This document shows positions 17,210 through 24,626 of a stretch of DNA of 64,000 bases, piece by piece; position 1 is the first letter of the stretch, and each line of letters opens with the position of its first letter. Source of the stretch: an uncultured Chitinophaga sp. (GTDB lineage: Bacteria; Bacteroidota; Bacteroidia; Chitinophagales; Chitinophagaceae); NCBI RefSeq assembly GCF_946479755.1, contig NZ_CAMLHC010000023.1, positions 1 through 64,000 on the forward strand, read 5' to 3'. The notes below the pieces were generated by a model. It worked only from the letters and a program-made list of their open reading frames with translations. It searched no databases and was not told the DNA's origin. Both the position numbers and the translations under genes were made by a program.

Positions 17210-19462
17210 ATGAAACTATTCTTTGGAAAAATAAAACCCACCGCTGACGATAAACAAATAAAGGAGAGCTACTACGAGACCGTAAGTCCTATGAAAATGG
17301 GGGAGCTGGAAACAGGAGACTATGCATTTATCATATCTGGTAAAGCCATACACCTTTGGAGAGCAAAAGAGAAACTGAATATTGAGGGTTATTACAGAAT
17401 GAATTTTGAAATTATTCAACCTAATCTTCCGCTAAACACTCAGAAGTTTGTTGCATTTAAATATTTTCAGCTGGACAGCAGTCTTATTGTATTATCGATC
17501 CGGCAATCTCCTAAGGCTTTCTATCCTATACAGCTGTCGGACAGCGCGCTAACTGAGGAAATGCTCAAAGATACCAACACCTACAAAAAGGAAGAAAACT
17601 TCAGAAATATAAGGGTTCTACAGACGAAAAAAGAAGTTGAAAAAGGCAATGCAGATATTCAACTCTACTTCGATGAAAGCCAGCATTTAAACATTGAAAA
17701 GGCTCCCTTTTTTAACCCAAATATGTTCGCTGACTTTATAGACAACCTATCAAAAGAGGGGAACGGGCGAAAAATGAAAGATAAGGCGCTTGGCAAAATC
17801 AGGAAAGGATTGGAGAAAAGCATATTATATACTTATCAGCAACTGCCAATTCTCCGAATGTACGATGCGTTATTCAATGAATACGGAGCCCCTGATAGTC
17901 CTGAGACACTACGAACAGATGACGAACCAGCTATAGAGGGTCGCACGGCACTTCCTTCCTACGAGCTAAAATCATTTAACCAAATCTACTACGGACCTCC
18001 CGGAACCGGAAAGACCTACATTGTCCGTAATAATTTTTGTTTGGAAGAGGAAATCAGAGAGAGAAACCAAACCCGGATAAAAATTGACACTACCCGCAAT
18101 TTCTGGCATCTGGCACCCGGCGAAGGAGCTCATCTCTGGGATACACTTAAAAATGGTGAGGTCCTCGGTTACGAATGGCTGGATAAGTCCTGGGGAGATC
18201 TGAACCATTTAACACCCGAAAAAATTAAAGAGGAAGGATGGGGGAATTTTCAACTGATATTCCATTTCAGCAAAGTCAAAAAAGGGGATTATATATGTGT
18301 TATTTCAGGAAAAAAATTACTTGGAATAACCGAAGTACTGGCAAATTACAGTTATGAGGAAGCTATCAAGGGGAGTCTGCCTTTTCAGACAGTTCGCGTA
18401 AAATGGCTCAAACAATTTGATCCGCCGGCCTATCTTAATAGTACACAAACCAAAACATTTGTCCGACTTAATGATGGCACCAGATGGGCCACACTACTGA
18501 CAATACTTAGGGAAAATGGCTTCTATTTCAATGACGAAGAATCTGAAGATAATCAAACCGCGATTCCTAAAAACTTTTCATTCATCACCTTCCATCAGTC
18601 TTTCTCGTACGAAGACTTCATTGAAGGAATTAAACCCATCTTATCAGACTCCGAAAATGATGATGTAGAGAAATTACAATACGAGATCGTTCCGGGGATA
18701 TTCTATAATGCCTGTGAAAAAGCAGCCCAGCTAGCTGGATACCGGAATCTTCAGGATTGTTTATCGGAATCAAAACAGCATCGTCAAAAGAAATTCAGCA
18801 ATGTAACCCAGGAATATTATCTGATCATTGACGAAATAAACAGGGGAAATGTGGCCGCAATCTTCGGCGAACTAATTACTCTTATTGAAGATGATAAACG
18901 ACTGGGAACAACCTCCGAAATTATTGTCACGCTGCCATATTCAAAAAACCTGTTCGGCGTTCCGGCGAATTTAAGAATTGTAGGGACCATGAATACAGCA
19001 GACCGGAGTATAGAAGCCTTGGACGCTGCGCTCAGAAGAAGATTTTCATTTGAAGAGATTGTTCCCGACCCTGAGAGTCTGGAAACAGAAATAGAAGGAC
19101 TTAACCTAAATCTGAGAAAATTATTGAGTACCATTAATGAGCGCCTGGAAAAACTATTAAGCAGAGATTACACGATAGGTCATGCTTTCTTCATAAAAGT
19201 AACAAACGCAAAAGATTTGAAACAGGTCTTTTGCAACAAAATTATCCCGCTACTGCAGGAGTACTTTTATAATGATTATGCTAAAATTGGCCTAACAATA
19301 GGCAAATCTTTTTTGGACGTTAAAATGAAAAAAACTGTCTTTATGCCAGTTGATCATTTTGATGCGTCGGACATAGAAGACAAACCGGTATATTCCTTAA
19401 AAAACCTAGACGACATCGAAGAAACAGAATTTCTAACCATGATCAGAAGTATCTATGAATAA
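17210..19462 (+). CDS. mcrB: McrB-like AAA+ GTPase of a type IV restriction system, with EVE/PUA-like insertion
   Basis: 750 aa. The AAA+ core has Walker A GPPGTGKT (262-269), Walker B LIIDEINRG (538-546), the McrB signature MNTADRS (594-600) and the arginine-finger stretch ALRRRF (about 612). TFHQSFSYEDFIEGI (about 460) is the usual McrB motif before Walker B. Between Walker A and that motif lie about 190 residues, of which 297-400 (FWHLAPGEGAHLWDTLKNGEVLGYEW ... KKGDYICVISGKK) resemble an EVE/PUA-type modified-base reader inserted in the ATPase domain. The N-terminal 250 residues are probably the DNA-binding part and include a similar GDYAFIISGKAIHLWRA. The protein should assemble into GTP-driven rings that recruit McrC to cut modified DNA. 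It overlaps mcrC by 8 bp. Confidence 0.9.
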   Translation: MKLFFGKIKPTADDKQIKESYYETVSPMKMGELETGDYAFIISGKAIHLWRAKEKLNIEGYYRMNFEIIQPNLPLNTQKFVAFKYFQLDSSLIVLSIRQSPKAFYPIQLSDSALTEEMLKDTNTYKKEENFRNIRVLQTKKEVEKGNADIQLYFDESQHLNIEKAPFFNPNMFADFIDNLSKEGNGRKMKDKALGKIRKGLEKSILYTYQQLPILRMYDALFNEYGAPDSPETLRTDDEPAIEGRTALPSYELKSFNQIYYGPPGTGKTYIVRNNFCLEEEIRERNQTRIKIDTTRNFWHLAPGEGAHLWDTLKNGEVLGYEWLDKSWGDLNHLTPEKIKEEGWGNFQLIFHFSKVKKGDYICVISGKKLLGITEVLANYSYEEAIKGSLPFQTVRVKWLKQFDPPAYLNSTQTKTFVRLNDGTRWATLLTILRENGFYFNDEESEDNQTAIPKNFSFITFHQSFSYEDFIEGIKPILSDSENDDVEKLQYEIVPGIFYNACEKAAQLAGYRNLQDCLSESKQHRQKKFSNVTQEYYLIIDEINRGNVAAIFGELITLIEDDKRLGTTSEIIVTLPYSKNLFGVPANLRIVGTMNTADRSIEALDAALRRRFSFEEIVPDPESLETEIEGLNLNLRKLLSTINERLEKLLSRDYTIGHAFFIKVTNAKDLKQVFCNKIIPLLQEYFYNDYAKIGLTIGKSFLDVKMKKTVFMPVDHFDASDIEDKPVYSLKNLDDIEETEFLTMIRSIYE

Positions 19463-20717
19463 GAATGTTATTCCGGTCTTCGAACACGATACATTAATAA
19501 TCAATCAGCAGGGATTTAACCAAAATCATTTTAATACGTTGGTTAAATTCAACGATTTACATGGCGGAAAGTACTTTACAGTGGGTCATAATAAAATAAG
19601 GTTTAAATCTTACGTAGGCGTTTTGCAGGTTGGCAATAAAACAATTGAGATACTGCCCAAAGCCGACAACAACCTATCGGCCGATGCGCTAACGATTTCG
19701 AAGTGGCAATCGGCGTTACTAAATATGTTACAACAGGCCGGATATATCAAATTAAATGAGACGGAAAAGGCATCTCAAAACGCAGATAACCGTAACCTTC
19801 TTGATATTTACCTCCATGCCTTTTTAAAAGAAGTGGAACGTTTGGTGCATGCAGGTCTAGTAAAGAAATACCGTTGCCAGTCTGCCAATAAAAAAGTATT
19901 AAAAGGCCGATTACTAATACATCAACACATTCAGCAAAACACCATCAACAAAGAGAAATTTTATACAGAACATCAGGTTTATGACAGGAATAACCACTTT
20001 AATGGCATCCTAAAAAAGGCACTGCAAATTATTCACCAAGCTACTGCCAGAACATCCTTAAAGCATACCTCCTCCAGGCTATTATTGTACTTTGAAGACA
20101 TTGACACATGGAGTGGGGCATTAACCGAGTTTGAAAATTTGATATTCGATCGAAAGACAGCCGCTTATCAGTATGCTACAGCCTTATCGAAAATGATCAT
20201 TCAGAACTTCTGTCCTGATTTTTCATCGGGAAAACACCACATAATGGCTATTCTGTTTGATATGAATAAATTGTTTGAAAGCTACGTTTACAAATGCTTC
20301 AAAAAACTGGAAAACGCTACTTCTTCACCAAACTTCACAGTCCGAAGACAAACCAGCAAAGTCTTTTGGGGAGATAAGACCATCAGACCAGACATTGTTG
20401 TCTCCTATCAGACAGCAGACAAAAAAAATCTTTCATTTATTATTGATACAAAATGGAAAGTTGTAGATGAAAACACCCCGTCAGACAATGATCTGAAGCA
20501 GATGTATGTATATAATTTTCAATTCAACGTGCATAAATCCATACTTTTCTACCCTAGAGTAAATCAGCAAAACAAAGGAGTAAAAAACTTTGAATTGTCG
20601 GATTTCGCACAAACAACCACTCATGGATGTGAGTTGTATTTTGCAGACTTATTTGATGAAAACAACAAATTATCGGATCGTTTTGTCATAGACTTTCTGG
20701 CGTACAATGCACGTTAA
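19455..20717 (+). CDS. mcrC: McrC-like restriction endonuclease subunit
   Basis: 420 aa. The N-terminal half shows the McrC pattern (VGVLQVGNKTIEILPKAD; LLNMLQQAGYI; LLDIYLHAFLKEVERLVHAGLVKKYR; LKGRLLIHQHI). The C-terminal half is a PD-(D/E)xK nuclease: D313 in RPDIVV and D331-T-K333 in FIIDTKWK, with MAILFDMNKLFESYVYKCF ahead of it. It binds the McrB ring and supplies the DNA-cutting activity. The start overlaps the end of mcrB, so expression is coupled. Both genes are clearly AT-richer than the flanking genome, which points to horizontal gain beside tRNA-Lys. Confidence 0.92.
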   Translation: MNKNVIPVFEHDTLIINQQGFNQNHFNTLVKFNDLHGGKYFTVGHNKIRFKSYVGVLQVGNKTIEILPKADNNLSADALTISKWQSALLNMLQQAGYIKLNETEKASQNADNRNLLDIYLHAFLKEVERLVHAGLVKKYRCQSANKKVLKGRLLIHQHIQQNTINKEKFYTEHQVYDRNNHFNGILKKALQIIHQATARTSLKHTSSRLLLYFEDIDTWSGALTEFENLIFDRKTAAYQYATALSKMIIQNFCPDFSSGKHHIMAILFDMNKLFESYVYKCFKKLENATSSPNFTVRRQTSKVFWGDKTIRPDIVVSYQTADKKNLSFIIDTKWKVVDENTPSDNDLKQMYVYNFQFNVHKSILFYPRVNQQNKGVKNFELSDFAQTTTHGCELYFADLFDENNKLSDRFVIDFLAYNAR

Positions 20718-21054
20718 TTGACAGGTAAAGGTATTTTTCTGATTATCCTTGTATTCTTATTTTCATCTCTTATGAACTAAATTTATCACACCAAATTACA
20801 AAACATCGCTTCTCTATTATCAATAAATTTATCTAGATTCTTTTTTCGAATTTTTAGAAATCTAAATACTTATCTTTATAAAGATGTATCAAAAAAACGC
20901 ATCTCAACAACTCAAAATAACCTGAATCAACATTAACCCGGAAATTTATTAAAAAGCCCTATTATACGATTTCGCGTATCACTACAACGATGTCTGTGTA
21001 AGGCATCAATTCCCTCTTCATTTATCCTTTTATTAGTCACTAAACCTTTACTGT
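20718..21054. other. AT-rich intergenic region after mcrC
   Basis: 337 bp without a supportable gene. It contains a perfect 14-bp palindrome ATCTTTATAAAGAT (20872-20885) and, just before it, TTTAGA-AA-TCTAAA. These may be the mcrC terminator region or the edge of the acquired module. No copy of the tRNA-Lys 3' end was recognised. Confidence 0.5.
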
Positions 21055-21807
21055 ATGAAGATCTCTCATCTTTTCCTTCCCCTTATCGTTTCATCCGTGT
21101 TCATGATGACCAGCTGCCGTAAAGACCTGGCAACAGCTACCGATCCGCAGCAGCCTACGCAGGCGCTCAACACAGAAATTAAAGGCGGACAAAAAACCAT
21201 TACACTCGGCATCGGCGACGACCTCCAAAGAGGCGCCGGCACCCAGGACGACGCAGTTGTTTACAACAAACCGGATTGGGTGAACGTCAACTTCAGTTCC
21301 TCCGTGGATTTTCTTGCCTCATCCTGGACCTATCAAGGTGTTCCCGGCACCGGCAGACAGTTCTTCCGGTTCAATGGCCTAAACACGATTCCCGCAGGCA
21401 CGACGATCGTTTCCGCGACACTTACGCTCACCGGCGTAACCAGCAGCCTGGCAGCTCCGCAGGGCAACTCCTATTATCCGGGGTCTCCGTACAATTCTTC
21501 CGGCACTAACCCTGCCTGGATAAAACGGGTAACAGGCTCGTGGGCAGCCAGCACCATCACCTGGAACAACCAGCCAACCACCACAACTACCAATGCCGTG
21601 GCTGTACCCCCTTCCACCTCACAGTGGAATTACAATGTAACCCTCAACGTTACCTCATTGGTGCAGGACATCATTAACAGCGGGCAGAATAACGGCTTTA
21701 GTATGCAGTTGCAAACGGAAGCCTACTACCGCTGCGTTATCTTCACAGGTCCTCGTCAACCCAATATCAGCGGTCGTCCGAAACTGGTAGTTACCTACGA
21801 GATATAG
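21055..21807 (+). CDS. DNRLRE domain lipoprotein
   Basis: 250 aa. Signal peptide with lipobox MTSC (Cys at residue 21) followed by RKD. From about residue 48 the protein follows the DNRLRE pattern: a run of beta strands (FFRFNGLNTIPAGTTIVSATLTLTGV), the typical RVTGSWAASTITWNNQPTT, then LNVTSLVQDIINSGQNNGFSMQLQTE and a final GRPKLVVTYEI. DNRLRE domains occur in extracellular proteins as structural or adhesive modules and are linked to isopeptide-stabilised folds. It stands alone, with no recognisable partner. It faces the chitin-binding gene tail to tail. Confidence 0.87.
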   Translation: MKISHLFLPLIVSSVFMMTSCRKDLATATDPQQPTQALNTEIKGGQKTITLGIGDDLQRGAGTQDDAVVYNKPDWVNVNFSSSVDFLASSWTYQGVPGTGRQFFRFNGLNTIPAGTTIVSATLTLTGVTSSLAAPQGNSYYPGSPYNSSGTNPAWIKRVTGSWAASTITWNNQPTTTTTNAVAVPPSTSQWNYNVTLNVTSLVQDIINSGQNNGFSMQLQTEAYYRCVIFTGPRQPNISGRPKLVVTYEI

Positions 21808-21873
21808 CTATTGTCACTATCGAAAATCTGTTGTTGACGAAAGCCTGAATAGTATAAGGGTTTACTTCACACG

Positions 21874-21914
21874 ACAATGCCCTGTCTCCGGCAAAGTCCG
21901 GGCCAGGGCATTGT
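21874..21914. terminator. Hairpin between convergent genes
   Basis: ACAATGCCCTG (21874-21884) and CAGGGCATTGT (21904-21914) form a perfect 11-bp stem with a 19-nt loop that can itself pair (CCGG). There is no strong U-tract on either side, so it may act by another route, but its place between convergent genes fits a terminator. Confidence 0.55.
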
Positions 21915-21987
21915 AAGAAGTTGCCGGCCATAACAGTCATAATAAAAATCTGCTTATTACCATTATTGCCACTAGTCAAGATGATCG

Positions 21988-22272
21988 TCATGAGCCACAG
22001 ACTCCCAAATCCGTCCAGGGCGAATCATCTCCGGTCCTGGGGGTATCATTCTGAGTCCAATATTTAGCCACCCATTTATGTCCCTGATAAACAACCAAAT
22101 ATCCCCCTGTATAGGTAGTGGTGGAAGACCACGGCATAATGCCCTTACAATCCACACCACGATAGATGGCCTTCATATCAGTATAACGATAACGGGCATC
22201 GGAAGAATTAGCGGAAATCATGGCTCCGCAAAGGATAGGAATAAACAAAAGCGTCTTTGAGAATACATGCAT
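21988..22272 (-). CDS. Small secreted chitin-binding (CBM5/12-like) protein
   Basis: 94 aa from the ATG at 22272 (MHVFSKTLLFIPILCGAMISA, a signal peptide); a GTG nine codons earlier is possible. After a short linker the last 50 residues form one complete CBM5/12 module: PWSSTTTYTGGYLVVYQGHKW, then VAKYWTQNDTPRTGDDSPW. The conserved Trp and Tyr residues that stack on chitin are present. There is no catalytic domain, so the gene encodes only a carbohydrate-binding module. It is transcribed away from the lanthipeptide-like genes, from a shared 347-bp spacer. Confidence 0.82.
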   Translation of the reverse strand: MHVFSKTLLFIPILCGAMISANSSDARYRYTDMKAIYRGVDCKGIMPWSSTTTYTGGYLVVYQGHKWVAKYWTQNDTPRTGDDSPWTDLGVCGS

Positions 22273-22619
22273 ACAGGTTAATTTTTTAGAAGTAAACACT
22301 AACCTAATCTACAAATGGAGCCTGCAACGTGACCTCACCTCCAACACCCAGCCGGAACATCATATTATTCGATTTTTTTAAGTACAAAAACCGTCAATAT
22401 TGCAACGTTGAATTTTTTTCCCCTAAATTAGACCGGCACGACCATTTTCTTTCAAATTCCTCAAAATACTAAACGTATGCAGGTCACAACCCACTTGCTG
22501 ATTTCCTTCCACTATATATACTCATAGCATTCCATCTTCTTATGCTGAACAACCGCTCCATGGCATTGCTCCGCGGCTAAAGACAGGAGAGGAACATCTA
22601 TTTAATGTAATCCGCAATT
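22273..22619. other. Divergent spacer upstream of the RiPP-like genes
   Basis: 347 bp. It includes a promoter-like TTG-N21-TAAATTAG in the stretch starting near 22408, about 200 bp ahead of the first precursor, a weak match to the Bacteroidota consensus. From 22541 it contains the first copy of a leader segment that is repeated before the second precursor. A 12-codon frame (MLNNRSMALLRG, 22542-22580) is present in that leader. Confidence 0.45.
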
Positions 22620-22775
22620 ATGAAAAAGAAAACTTTCCCGAAAAAACTGCAGCTGGCAAAAATGAAAATCGCCATCCTGAATCCTAACCAGCTCAAACAG
22701 AAAGAATTCATCTGCGAAACCTCCTATGCAGAAACGACTTGCCGTAACTGCGTTGAAACTATCCTTTGCCTCTAA
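22620..22775 (+). CDS. Putative class I lanthipeptide-type RiPP precursor 1
   Basis: 51 aa. The N-terminal half is Lys-rich (MKKKTFPKKLQLAKMKIAIL, then NPNQ), which fits the Bacteroidota lanthipeptide leader pattern KKLxLxKxxIAxLNxxQ. The C-terminal half is rich in Thr, Ser and Cys: FICETSYAETTCRNCVETIL then CL, with Cys at 32, 41, 44 and 50 and five Ser/Thr as possible dehydration sites. Pinensins of Chitinophaga pinensis are known lanthipeptides from this group. There is no GG cleavage site; the likely cut is near Lys28 or Phe30. No LanB, LanC, radical SAM, YcaO or peptidase gene lies in the window, so modifying enzymes must be encoded elsewhere, if they exist. Confidence 0.68.
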   Translation: MKKKTFPKKLQLAKMKIAILNPNQLKQKEFICETSYAETTCRNCVETILCL

Positions 22776-22806
22776 CAGGTAAAGACCAACCGTACGTCAC
22801 ACCTTA

Positions 22807-22884
22807 ATGCTGAACATCCACTCCATGGCATTGCTTCCCCGGCTAAAGACAGGAGAGGACTATTTATGTAATCCACTATTATGA
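22807..22884 (+). CDS. Possible 25-aa upstream peptide in the second leader
   Basis: A frame beginning ATG CTG AAC ATC encodes 25 residues (MLNIHSMALLPRLKTGEDYL, then CNPLL) and its TGA overlaps the ATG of the second precursor (ATGA). In the first unit the same leader codes only for MLNNRSMALLRG because of a small indel. It could couple translation, but may simply be open by chance; conservation of the reading frame is poor. Confidence 0.25.
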   Translation: MLNIHSMALLPRLKTGEDYLCNPLL

Positions 22885-23036
22885 AAAAGAACACATTTCC
22901 CAAAAAACTCCGGCTGGCAAAAGTAAAAATCGCTGACCTGAATGCCAGCCAACCTAAGAAAGCATTCATCTGTCTGACATCTTTTGATCAAACTACCTGT
23001 CCCGGCTGCATCCGGACCATTGACTGCGTTCAGTAA
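22881..23036 (+). CDS. Putative class I lanthipeptide-type RiPP precursor 2
   Basis: 51 aa, a diverged copy of the gene at 22620 (about 32 of 51 positions the same by hand alignment with one gap). The leader MKKNTFPKKLRLAKVKIADL keeps the same pattern. The tail FICLTSFDQTTCPGCIRTID then CVQ keeps the Cys spacing (31, 40, 43, 49) and the TTC and CxxC elements, while other core positions change. Conserved Cys/Thr with variable neighbours is what a modified peptide family would show. Metal binding by the CxxC is an alternative reading. A strong terminator follows 7 bp after the stop. Confidence 0.68.
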   Translation: MKKNTFPKKLRLAKVKIADLNASQPKKAFICLTSFDQTTCPGCIRTIDCVQ

Positions 23037-23043
23037 ATATCAT

Positions 23044-23071
23044 AAAGGGCTGAACCGCAGTTCAGCCCTTT
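23044..23071. terminator. Bidirectional terminator after the precursor genes
   Basis: AAAGGGCTGAAC-CGCA-GTTCAGCCCTTT is a perfect 12-bp stem with a 4-nt loop, flanked by A and T runs that serve both strands. It separates the RiPP-like genes from the convergent lipoprotein gene. Confidence 0.88.
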
Positions 23072-23097
23072 ACATTACTCAGACGATGAGCCTTTGC

Positions 23098-24294
23098 TTA
23101 TTTAAACTCAACAATATAAGAATGCGTAGCCGGAAGCGGGAAAGTTCCGGAGCTATGGATCTTAATCCGCAGCGGATACCCCAGGGCTCCAAATGGCACA
23201 TATTTCTTCCAGTAATTGTTAGCAGAACCATTCTCTGTTATCGCATAATCTGCATTAGCAAACTGATAATTCAGCGACGAAGGAATATAACTTACCGTCG
23301 TCGGGTTGTTTTTTAATTCGGCAGATGCGATGATCACCACTTCATGCTCAGTAGCGTATCCATGGCTCCAGTTAGGTCCCTTCACCCAGTTGCCGGTGGG
23401 AAAATCCCCAACGCTATTAATCGTATGATCACCCTGGATATTAAGGGTAACGGAGTGATCGCCAACGAAACCACTATTGATCGTATTTACCCGCCGGGAA
23501 ACACCGATCCAGTTCCTGTGCTCTGCAAAATAGTAGACAGTGCAGAAGCCTCTGTTTTGTCCATTCAACAAAAAGTTATAAATCTTTACCTGTGCATATG
23601 CCGTAGCCTCCACTCCCGACTCCAGGGGCGATGCAGTGGCAATACCGCCCTCTCCCATCTTCAGTTGGTTAACAACAGGCGTCTGACCATAAGCGGTGAA
23701 CACAGACTGATCAAAAAGGGTCATGTCTTTTGACAGAAGACCCTTCTTTTCTCTTGTCCAAATAACTGCGCCGGCGCCAGCTTTTCTGGCAGCTACCTCG
23801 CCTTCTTCCGGAACCTGTGACGTCACAATCTGATCATGGCTGTATTGCAGAAGCTGATCATTTATCCGGACCAAACCATCCGCATTGACAACTCCAGCCT
23901 CCAGAATACCTCTGCAATTAATGTCATAGGAGGTACCGGCACTGTTCCATACGACAACATTGTCATACTTTTTTTTCACCTCAAAGAAGCCTTCTTTGTT
24001 TTGCGCTGCCTCCATTTTGTCAAGCTCCTGATTAAACCTGTCATACACTGATCTCAGAGAAGTAAAACCGACCTTTTTCTCCCACACCTGTCGCTGCTCA
24101 GGAGACATTGCATTAATTGCCATCATTGTCTGTACAAAAGTCTGATCATCGGAAAATTGCAGTACGCCATCAACTGCTTTGACAGGGCTGTCTTTAGTCA
24201 CAGATTCACTTTCTTTAATGCCTGCATCCTTTTTACACGACAGGAAAACAAACATGAACAACAAACCTGTACACATCATTAAATTGATTTTCAT
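23098..24294 (-). CDS. Lipoprotein of unknown function
   Basis: 398 aa. Signal peptide and lipobox FLSC (Cys at residue 20) followed by KKD. The region 45-100 is helical (FVQTMMAINAMSPEQRQVWEKKVGFTSL ... RFNQELDKMEAAQNKEGFFEVKKKYD) and the rest is predicted beta-rich, with WNSAGTSYDINCRGILEAG and a late segment NIQGDHTINSVGDFPTGNW. No family was recognised with certainty. It stands alone, convergent with the RiPP-like genes and separated from them by a shared terminator. A 332-bp spacer lies upstream. A surface-exposed location is likely, as with most Bacteroidota lipoproteins of this type. Confidence 0.75.
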   Translation of the reverse strand: MKINLMMCTGLLFMFVFLSCKKDAGIKESESVTKDSPVKAVDGVLQFSDDQTFVQTMMAINAMSPEQRQVWEKKVGFTSLRSVYDRFNQELDKMEAAQNKEGFFEVKKKYDNVVVWNSAGTSYDINCRGILEAGVVNADGLVRINDQLLQYSHDQIVTSQVPEEGEVAARKAGAGAVIWTREKKGLLSKDMTLFDQSVFTAYGQTPVVNQLKMGEGGIATASPLESGVEATAYAQVKIYNFLLNGQNRGFCTVYYFAEHRNWIGVSRRVNTINSGFVGDHSVTLNIQGDHTINSVGDFPTGNWVKGPNWSHGYATEHEVVIIASAELKNNPTTVSYIPSSLNYQFANADYAITENGSANNYWKKYVPFGALGYPLRIKIHSSGTFPLPATHSYIVEFK

Positions 24295-24626
24295 AAAATA
24301 AGTGGGTTAAAAGAGTGAAATAATAAACGTGGAATTAATAATCTGTTGACATAATAAAGCACCTATCAGTAGTTTTCCGTTAAAAGGCCAACAAAGAATC
24401 TGATGGTTAAATTGACTAGCTTTTCATAATTAAGGACATGGCTACAGTCCGTCAACAGAGGGCATGATTAACGAATATTTAGCATCACAAAGCTAGTTAA
24501 CAGCAATATGTGATAATAGTACAAAAACGACAACATTCATGACTGCAGGTAACAAACACTACCTTCCGCAAACACGTAGGGCTGCCCTTCCGGAGCAGCC
24601 CTATCCTTTCTAAAATGCAAGCACCC
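24295..24626. other. Intergenic region between two lipoprotein genes
   Basis: 332 bp with no supportable gene. It holds the promoter of the gene at 23098 (no consensus found) and, near its right end, the hairpin at 24577-24603. Confidence 0.5.
24577..24603. terminator. Hairpin at the end of the FecR-controlled operon
   Basis: TAGGGCTGC (24577-24585) pairs with GCAGCCCTA (24595-24603), a 9-bp stem. It lies 24 bp downstream of the last gene of the operon (stop at 24627). The U-tract on the minus strand is weak. Confidence 0.6.

Larger units (their letters stand above)
22541..23036 (+). repeat. Tandem duplication carrying the two precursor genes
   Basis: Unit 1 runs from about 22541 to 22775 and unit 2 from about 22805 to 23036. 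Each has an 80-bp leader (ATGCTGAACA..CC, then CTCCATGGCATTGCT and CTAAAGACAGGAGAGGA in both copies) followed by a 51-codon gene. The leaders are nearly identical, so the duplication is fairly recent, while the coding parts have diverged mainly after the leader-peptide half. Confidence 0.82.

Noticed and set aside
20872..20885. 14-bp palindrome as an att site or transposon end
   Set aside because: No matching copy near tRNA-Lys and no transposase or integrase gene in the window; AT-rich palindromes occur by chance.
22500..23040. CRISPR-like direct repeats
   Set aside because: Only two copies with a 150-bp coding body between them; explained by duplication of a gene with its leader.
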